Origin: Hyphomicrobiales bacterium
Lineage (GTDB): Bacteria > Pseudomonadota > Alphaproteobacteria > Rhizobiales > Rhizobiaceae
Reading direction: 5' to 3'
NCBI GenBank assembly: GCA_900469445.1
Contig: UBXM01000019.1
Coordinates: 10,446 to 74,445 of the forward strand
Length of the DNA: 64,000 nucleotides
A model generated the notes under the pieces. That model saw nothing but the letters and a program-made list of their open reading frames with translations, did not search any database and was not told the DNA's origin. Both the position numbers and the translations under genes were made by a program. The first letter of the stretch is position 1. Each line of letters opens with the position of its first letter. Of this stretch, positions 59,067-64,000 are shown piece after piece.

Positions 59067-59900
59067 CTAGGCTACACCGTACTTAGCGCGCAAGGCTGTC
59101 AGTACAGCGTCAATTTGCCCTTCGGCCAAGGCTCCATCGTAGCAGAGCACACGGCCGACATTGCCGAGCCACCCATTTCCACCTGAATAGCCTCCAGTGC
59201 CGGCTATGGCATGAACATCCGCTTCAGCGACAACCATCTCGTACTGGTTTGCAGCGGTCACCTTAGATCCCACCGTGTTAAGATAGATCGAAACACGCTG
59301 AGCGGCATCATCGTACACACCGCATAAGACAAATGCTGCGTCTCCTGCCGGGACGTTTGCCACAGGAATTTGCGCAAGCTGGGCGGTTACAACGCCCGAT
59401 GCGGCACCCATTGAAAGGTTTCCGTTCGCGCGCAGACCGAGGGCCATCTTCGTTACGGCACCCGTGCCCACACCGATCTCGGCGATAAGCCGTGCGTCGA
59501 TGGGTGATGCTTTCAGAGCCGGGGAGATGGTTGCCACAGCGAACCACGTGAAAGAGTCTGCTGGCGGTGCTGACAGCTTCAGGTCGCTGGATTGGCCGGT
59601 GCCTGCGCTGATGACGAAAGCAGGATTGCCTGCCAACACTGAAACGCTTTCAGATTTCGAAACCGAGGGCCTTGTTGCCGAAACAACCTTTTTGGCACCC
59701 CTGTCTTTGCCGTAGATTGAATAGCCATCGCGCGGCCCGAAAACCTTTGGATGGATATCATACCGGAGGAGACTTGCTCCCGCGTCATTTCTTATGCCGC
59801 CGAGCACGATATCGGTGGCATCAACGTCGATGCGAGGCAGGATGTTCGCGCCGGACCCCTTCACCCCGCGCATGATCTGGAAACGTCCGACATTGGACAT
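59067..59900 (-). CDS. Phage tail fibre-associated protein, distal
   Basis: A 277-residue beta-rich protein. Its C-terminal half (SFTWFAVATISPALKASPIDARLIAEIG... and GYSGGNGWLGNVGRVLCYDGALAEGQIDAVLTALRAKYGVA) looks like a concanavalin/LamG-type lectin jelly roll, common at tips of phage fibres. ATG 59900 follows a gagaggt site and lies 16 bases after the fibre gene. It is likely a receptor-binding or accessory tip protein. Confidence 0.65.
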   Translation of the reverse strand: MSNVGRFQIMRGVKGSGANILPRIDVDATDIVLGGIRNDAGASLLRYDIHPKVFGPRDGYSIYGKDRGAKKVVSATRPSVSKSESVSVLAGNPAFVISAGTGQSSDLKLSAPPADSFTWFAVATISPALKASPIDARLIAEIGVGTGAVTKMALGLRANGNLSMGAASGVVTAQLAQIPVANVPAGDAAFVLCGVYDDAAQRVSIYLNTVGSKVTAANQYEMVVAEADVHAIAGTGGYSGGNGWLGNVGRVLCYDGALAEGQIDAVLTALRAKYGVA

Positions 59901-59916
59901 GAAAAGTACCTCTCGT

Positions 59917-61932
59917 TTAGGAAATTGCGATGAGTTGGTGGCAAGCCCAGTTCGGCATCTGATTGCCGTCGATATCGAGATCGCTCGCGCTATCACGGAA
60001 GTTCGACCTAGCGCCGGTCGTCGGCCCAGCCCCCGCGCCCGACGTACCCGAAGCGGCGATTCCGATTGATGCAGAAGAGAAGCTGACTGGATCCCCAGAA
60101 AGGGTTACAACGATATCGTTCCCCTCGATGGCGACGCTTGCAATGGTTCGGGCTGTGCCACCAGTCTGCGACCACGTGATGCCATAGTTGCCGGGATTGC
60201 TTACGGCGGCCGTGTCCAGAACGAGCGGCCCCACGGGCACATGCATTGCAAGTCGGATGACACCAGCGGCCCGGCTTACGCTTACGCAGTAGAGCGGCAA
60301 GGCATCCAGCCCGGCACGGAAGCGGTTGATGGCCCGCCCATGGTAACTCCCGAGCCTAGCGTAGGCTGCGGCAGATGCGAGGTGGGTTCCGTCACCCGAC
60401 GGCAGGAAGTACTTTGGGCCAACGCAAACGAACTTCGTAGGCTGATCGATCGCGACTTCTAGCTGAGCAAACGGCACTTGCGAGGTCGCAATGCCGTAAC
60501 TTGTCCAGTTGCTGATTTGATCGAGAACAACAACGATCTCTTGCCCCATATCGTCCGAGGCATCTTGCTGCAGCTGCGCCAAGTACCCTTTGTAGGTGGC
60601 CTTCGTCGCCAAGCGATCGTTTTCGCCCTGTATCCAGTGGAGGGCGCCAACCTCGTACGATAGCCCATTGAGCGCAGCAACAACCCGCCCACGGCGATAG
60701 GCACCGATCAGGTTTTCCCACTGAACGCCGTTCCCGCCCTTCTTCAACTCCCCATAGCTTTGCGCGCCACGTCCTGCAGTGGTTACAAGTCCGGCTTCAT
60801 TGGCGGCAAGCCCACCGCTATCCGTGGCCTTCCAGACCAGACCAGCACCTGGGCTTTCAGTGGTGCCAGTTTCACGGGCATCCACCAGCGAGTAACGGTT
60901 TGCAGCCGGAACCGGATATTCGACGGGAACAGTACCGCGATCGGCAATGCCGCCGTTGAACATCGCCGCTCGTCCAGCCCGGAAGGCCGTCGTATGCGCG
61001 ATCGGACTTCCGCCTGTTCCCACTGAGAGGGACTGCCCGTACAGAAGATAATGAACCAGATGGTCTACGGTAGACGAAAGCTGGGTTGTGGCCTTCAGGT
61101 ACTCTTCCGCGAAGGTGACCTTCACGCCATCGTCAACGACGTATCTCGCGAAATCGCCCTTGATTGTCGCGTTAGAATTGGTCGTTCCAGGCGGTGTATC
61201 GTAGGTGATAGCTGCGCGCTGACCATCGACAACAACAACAACCTCTCCACCAGCGACCCAGGCGGCCTGACTTTCTAAGGGAGCGGAAGATGCAGGGTAA
61301 AATTCGTCAGCTCCGTCCCAGGCGGACAGGATTTCAAGATCCTCATTGACGACGGCCCACACCCACTTTGGATCGAGGAGTGGATAGGTATTGCTCACGT
61401 CCACCGTCCCGTCTGGGCGGTAGCCGATGAGCACCGTCTCTTCGTCTTCAGCTATGACGCCGCCCGAGTATGTGGTGTCCAGCAAGTAGTTCAGGTTTCC
61501 GGCGTCGCGCGCAATTTCCTGTTCGGCGGCCGTCGCTCTATCTACCTCTTCCTCAAGGTCAGAAAGCGCAGCCTTCCCATCCAAGGCGCCCTTGAGAGCG
61601 GGAGCATCCAGAACGTCACCGACTCGCCGCCATCCTTGCGGGCTGATGCTCCATATATATTCGCCTGCGTTCGGCACGGTATCGCCCGTGACCGGATCGA
61701 CGTGCGTTCCGGATACGTTTGAATTGATACGCGCGGGCTGACCGGATTTTACACCCTGGATATTGTTGAGCGCAGACCATGAAATGGCAACAGTATAGCC
61801 TTCTGCGGCGCTAACGATCGCATCCTCAAGTGTGCCGCCTACGCGGCGTATCTCGGCTTTATCGGGATGGTTTGACGCAGATGCTGGCCCATCAATCCAC
61901 GCGCTGTTAAATGCATCGCGAATGCGACCCAT
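59917..61932 (-). CDS. Tail fibre with SGNH/sialate-O-acetylesterase-like domain
   Basis: A 671-residue tail fibre. The N-terminal part (residues 1-45, with AWIDGPASASNHPDKAEIRR) is an attachment module shared with the short gene at 62407. The middle holds a fibre shaft. Residues about 290-540 are a carbohydrate-esterase domain with GQS (Ser301) in LLYGQSLSVG, QGEND at 435-439 and the DGTH motif giving Asp514 and His517, consistent with an SGNH triad. The C-terminus (about 545-670) is a beta-rich domain. The enzyme probably removes acetyl groups from host surface polysaccharide during adsorption. Confidence 0.8.
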   Translation of the reverse strand: MGRIRDAFNSAWIDGPASASNHPDKAEIRRVGGTLEDAIVSAAEGYTVAISWSALNNIQGVKSGQPARINSNVSGTHVDPVTGDTVPNAGEYIWSISPQGWRRVGDVLDAPALKGALDGKAALSDLEEEVDRATAAEQEIARDAGNLNYLLDTTYSGGVIAEDEETVLIGYRPDGTVDVSNTYPLLDPKWVWAVVNEDLEILSAWDGADEFYPASSAPLESQAAWVAGGEVVVVVDGQRAAITYDTPPGTTNSNATIKGDFARYVVDDGVKVTFAEEYLKATTQLSSTVDHLVHYLLYGQSLSVGTGGSPIAHTTAFRAGRAAMFNGGIADRGTVPVEYPVPAANRYSLVDARETGTTESPGAGLVWKATDSGGLAANEAGLVTTAGRGAQSYGELKKGGNGVQWENLIGAYRRGRVVAALNGLSYEVGALHWIQGENDRLATKATYKGYLAQLQQDASDDMGQEIVVVLDQISNWTSYGIATSQVPFAQLEVAIDQPTKFVCVGPKYFLPSGDGTHLASAAAYARLGSYHGRAINRFRAGLDALPLYCVSVSRAAGVIRLAMHVPVGPLVLDTAAVSNPGNYGITWSQTGGTARTIASVAIEGNDIVVTLSGDPVSFSSASIGIAASGTSGAGAGPTTGARSNFRDSASDLDIDGNQMPNWACHQLIAIS

Positions 61933-62046
61933 GGAGGACTCTCCCTATAAGAAAAGCTAGCAGTTAAAAATATTAAGCCTGATCGTCTGCGCCCTCGACT
62001 CTCTCGCTCCCGCGTGCTTGCTTGGCGCTCGCAACGGAGGACGAAA

Positions 62047-62310
62047 ATGGCCGAAGAGTTTGGCAAGGGCGCCGAAAGCCCTTTGACGATCGCGATAGGA
62101 GCTTCAGCGCTAGCGCATCACAGGATTTTACACACGCTCGTGACGGCAGAGCTGATGTCGCAGCAACAAGCTGCGAGCACGATGGTTGAGATCGCCAACG
62201 ACATACGGAACCTCACCGAAGACGGAGGAGGCGAAGCACTCGGTGAAGTATTAGCTGGCCGTTACGAGGTGATGGCGAGCTGGCTTCTAGGGAAGCCCCA
62301 AAGTCTCTGA
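62047..62310 (+). CDS. Small helical phage accessory protein, 87 residues
   Basis: A soluble helical protein (MAEEFGKGAESPLTIAIGASALAHHRILHTLVTAELMSQQQAAS...) with a strong ggagg site. It lies on the plus strand, between the complete fibre gene and the short anchor paralog, both on the minus strand. No family is recognised. Confidence 0.6.
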   Translation: MAEEFGKGAESPLTIAIGASALAHHRILHTLVTAELMSQQQAASTMVEIANDIRNLTEDGGGEALGEVLAGRYEVMASWLLGKPQSL

Positions 62311-62406
62311 TCTCTTTCGGCGTCGGCTTGTACGGCTCGGGCATCGTGTTCTCCTGCAAAATCGCCTCGGCAAGCGGCCAAGGTGATGATTGATATTGGT
62401 TTCGGA

Positions 62407-62655
62407 TTAGCCGGCGACGGTAGCGCCGTTGTTTGCGGCGATGGGGTCGCCCATCACCCAGGCCATTGAGTTGGCGGGCTTCGAAAGGTCGGCGCTGAGG
62501 GCCGCGAGCGACGAATAAATCAGGCCGCCGTTCGAGGTGAAGGCCGTCACGATACCTTCCAGCCAGGTGCCCCAGCGCCGAATACGCGTTTTCTCCGGCT
62601 GCTCTGGGGCGCTTGCCGGTCCGTCAGCCCAAATTGAAGCCGCCAAATCAACCAT
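62407..62655 (-). CDS. Short paralog of the tail fibre N-terminal anchor
   Basis: An 82-residue protein. SIWADGPASAPEQPEKTRIRRWGTWLEGIV matches the fibre start AWIDGPASASNHPDKAEIRRVGGTLEDAI. It then runs ALSADLSKPANSMAWVMGDPIAANNG and stops, where fibres normally continue with a shaft. It may be a remnant fibre gene, or a plug or decoy base protein. ATG 62655 has ggag seven bases upstream. Confidence 0.65.
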   Translation of the reverse strand: MVDLAASIWADGPASAPEQPEKTRIRRWGTWLEGIVTAFTSNGGLIYSSLAALSADLSKPANSMAWVMGDPIAANNGATVAG

Positions 62656-62718
62656 AGTTTTCTCCATACGGGAGCGACCCGGCAAAAGCCGGTCACCGAA
62701 AAATGCAAGAAAGGGACG

Positions 62719-63135
62719 CTAAGAAGCGCGGAAGCCGCGCAGTCGGACAGGAATTGTAAGCACCGAACCGAGAGAGACTACAACGGTGGGTATCGAGTAG
62801 TAGACCTCGACGACACCGTCTGAAGCCACGAATGCGGTGCTCTCGATGGAGATCCCGCCGACCACCACAAGCGGAGCCGCAGCGGGTCCATTCGTCGGCT
62901 TTGCCGACCGATGCACAAAGACGAGATCCCCAACCCTTGCCTCAGGGACAGGGATGGAGGCTACCTGCGGAGCAGCAAGAACCGACAAGATCCCGGTTCG
63001 AGTGATCGAGAAGTATTTCTCAAAGACGATACCGGCAGACTTCACCAGTTGCTTGGCCTCGCCGGCATCCTTCATGGCTGCTTGAGCGAGAGCCTCGGAC
63101 GAGGTTTGCTGATCTCTCCAATCGATCTGAGGCAT
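62719..63135 (-). CDS. Phage tail-associated protein
   Basis: A 138-residue beta-rich protein (MPQIDWRDQQTSSEALAQAAMKDAGEAKQLVKSAGIVFEKYFSI... and GDLVFVHRSAKPTNGPAAAPLVVVGGISIESTAFVASDGVVEVYYSI). Its ATG overlaps the stop of the large tail gene (TGATG). The position between the tail tip protein and fibre suggests a fibre-connector or baseplate part. Confidence 0.6.
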   Translation of the reverse strand: MPQIDWRDQQTSSEALAQAAMKDAGEAKQLVKSAGIVFEKYFSITRTGILSVLAAPQVASIPVPEARVGDLVFVHRSAKPTNGPAAAPLVVVGGISIESTAFVASDGVVEVYYSIPTVVVSLGSVLTIPVRLRGFRAS

Positions 63136-64000
63136 CAAGGCACCGTCACCGTGATCGGCCCCGCCGGCGTATCAGCCAGCACGCCCGAACCATTTTTCGA
63201 GATCGCCCAGTACCGCCATGTGCCGTTTCCGGGCGTGTCAGCGAAAGCCCGAACCTCGTTCGCAGTGACGCGAAGATCGCCCGAGATATCGGCTGCCTGC
63301 GCAAAGGTCTGCGTCGAGGTGCCACGCCGGAATGAAATGTAGGCAGAGTTGTCATTCGCCGCGCGCGCACTCGGCGTGACAGTAAGCCCGGATTTCGGCG
63401 CCTGGAACGCTTGGGGAGTGCCGGGCTTTACTGGATCTGCAACAGCCGCAATATTCTCTACCAGAGACTGCTCTGAGGGCGTTCCACCCACTTTGCGCCA
63501 CTCGACGGCAACATCATACAAAGCCCCGTCGACGAGGCCGATTGCTTCTGCACTGAGATTGTCCTCGGCGACCGTCATAGGCTTCCACTTGTTCTGGTCT
63601 GCCAGCGAGATTTGTGCATATGCCCTCAGGTCGTCGCGATCCGGATAAGCGGACCAAGTCGCCGTGATGACAGCAACCTTGTTGCTGCCGGAGACATTCC
63701 TCTGGCTGCCGATCACGACCAGGTTAGCCGGCGGGTCGAGGTCTTCATCTTCCGTGCTCGGAGGCACTGGAGGCGGAGTGCCTTCCTCGGCAGAGGTCAC
63801 GATATACATCGATGGTCGGCAGCTCCTGACCTGCATCATCACCGTCATCGTGTCATCATCCTCCTGGTAGTCCTCGATCTCGAATGGTTCGAAATCGATG
63901 CCCAGTTCAGCAATCTCAAGATAGATGCGCCGCTCGCCACGCGCCTGGATGCCCCATAGATCGGTGACGATCTTGCCCTGCCACCGGGCAGCAGCGCGCT
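63135..64000 (-). CDS. Large phage tail tip protein, partial (start beyond window)
   Basis: The open reading frame has no stop from 63137 to the window end, so only the C-terminal 288 residues or so are seen. An in-frame ATG at 63848 is not the real start, because coding-like sequence continues upstream of it (AARWQGKIVTDLWGIQARGE...). Fibronectin-like segments (PPANLVVIGSQRNVSGSNKVAVITATWSAYPDRDDLRAYAQI and PGTPQAFQAPKSGLTVTPSARAANDNSAYISFR) fit host-specificity / tip-attachment proteins (J-like). Confidence 0.75.
   Translation of the reverse strand, partial: RAAARWQGKIVTDLWGIQARGERRIYLEIAELGIDFEPFEIEDYQEDDDTMTVMMQVRSCRPSMYIVTSAEEGTPPPVPPSTEDEDLDPPANLVVIGSQRNVSGSNKVAVITATWSAYPDRDDLRAYAQISLADQNKWKPMTVAEDNLSAEAIGLVDGALYDVAVEWRKVGGTPSEQSLVENIAAVADPVKPGTPQAFQAPKSGLTVTPSARAANDNSAYISFRRGTSTQTFAQAADISGDLRVTANEVRAFADTPGNGTWRYWAISKNGSGVLADTPAGPITVTVP

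Larger units (their letters stand above)
51590..64000. mobile_element. Prophage, left part (continues beyond the window)
   Basis: It begins at or near the non-coding junction and contains a tyrosine integrase, small accessory genes, a lysis cassette (endolysin, Rz and Rz1-like genes), tail fibre genes and the start of a large tail protein gene cut by the window end. Late genes run on the minus strand. Capsid, portal and terminase genes are not seen and should lie to the right. The left limit is approximate (51.56-51.89 kb). Confidence 0.88.

Overview
The window reads as chromosomal DNA of a member of the Rhizobiaceae (Agrobacterium/Rhizobium group, Alphaproteobacteria). The signs are high GC, a five-gene F1 ATP synthase operon (atpHAGDC) without F0 genes, a sucA-sucB-lpdA cluster, an ALAS-type hemA, short palindromic repeats of the kind scattered through rhizobial genomes, and a hybrid FixL / OmpR-type regulator / FixK module. 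The species cannot be named from this sequence.

Layout. 1-7 kb: 2-oxoglutarate dehydrogenase genes sucA, sucB and lpdA, with a MAPEG protein and a LysE exporter between sucB and lpdA. 7-17 kb: cytochrome b561, a BetT-like transporter, a TraB/GumN protein, a XerC-type recombinase, a PlsC-like acyltransferase, an AAA ATPase, priA and a small membrane protein. 17-22 kb: atpHAGDC. 22.5-32.5 kb: a metabolic stretch with a LysR regulator divergent from an iron alcohol dehydrogenase and aldehyde dehydrogenase, then an enolase-superfamily enzyme, a lactate-dehydrogenase-like enzyme, a PhnD-like protein with a second LysR, fdhD and an aldo-keto reductase. 32.5-42 kb (mostly minus strand): a soluble chemoreceptor, CheW, TamB and TamA, and a glycine-zipper lipoprotein. 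42-51 kb: hemA behind a FixK/FNR box, dxr, a flavin monooxygenase, and the oxygen-sensing module.

Oxygen circuit. An OmpR-type response regulator (FxkR-like) diverges from a FixK-like CRP/FNR regulator, which is followed by a hybrid heme-PAS histidine kinase (hFixL). The spacer holds a tandem GTTAC box placed just upstream of a -10-like element. hemA, 6 kb away, has a FixK-type box at the right distance from its own -10-like element. Sensor, phosphorelay, FixK and a likely haem-synthesis target are therefore all in this window.

From about 51.6 kb to the end lies the left part of a prophage that continues past the window. A tyrosine integrase is followed by small unknown genes (one a degenerate ImmA-like protein, one an Rmf/CrpP-like 54-residue protein), two overlapping membrane-protein genes, a muramidase endolysin with overlapping Rz/Rz1-like spanins, and a minus-strand tail module. 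Plus-strand extra genes sit between the minus-strand late genes: a VasI-like secreted protein, a hexapeptide acetyltransferase and an 87-residue protein. The main tail fibre carries an SGNH/sialate-O-acetylesterase-like domain. The acetyltransferase and this putative deacetylase lie about 1.2 kb apart, and a short gene duplicates the fibre's N-terminal anchor. These are the least explained parts of the window.
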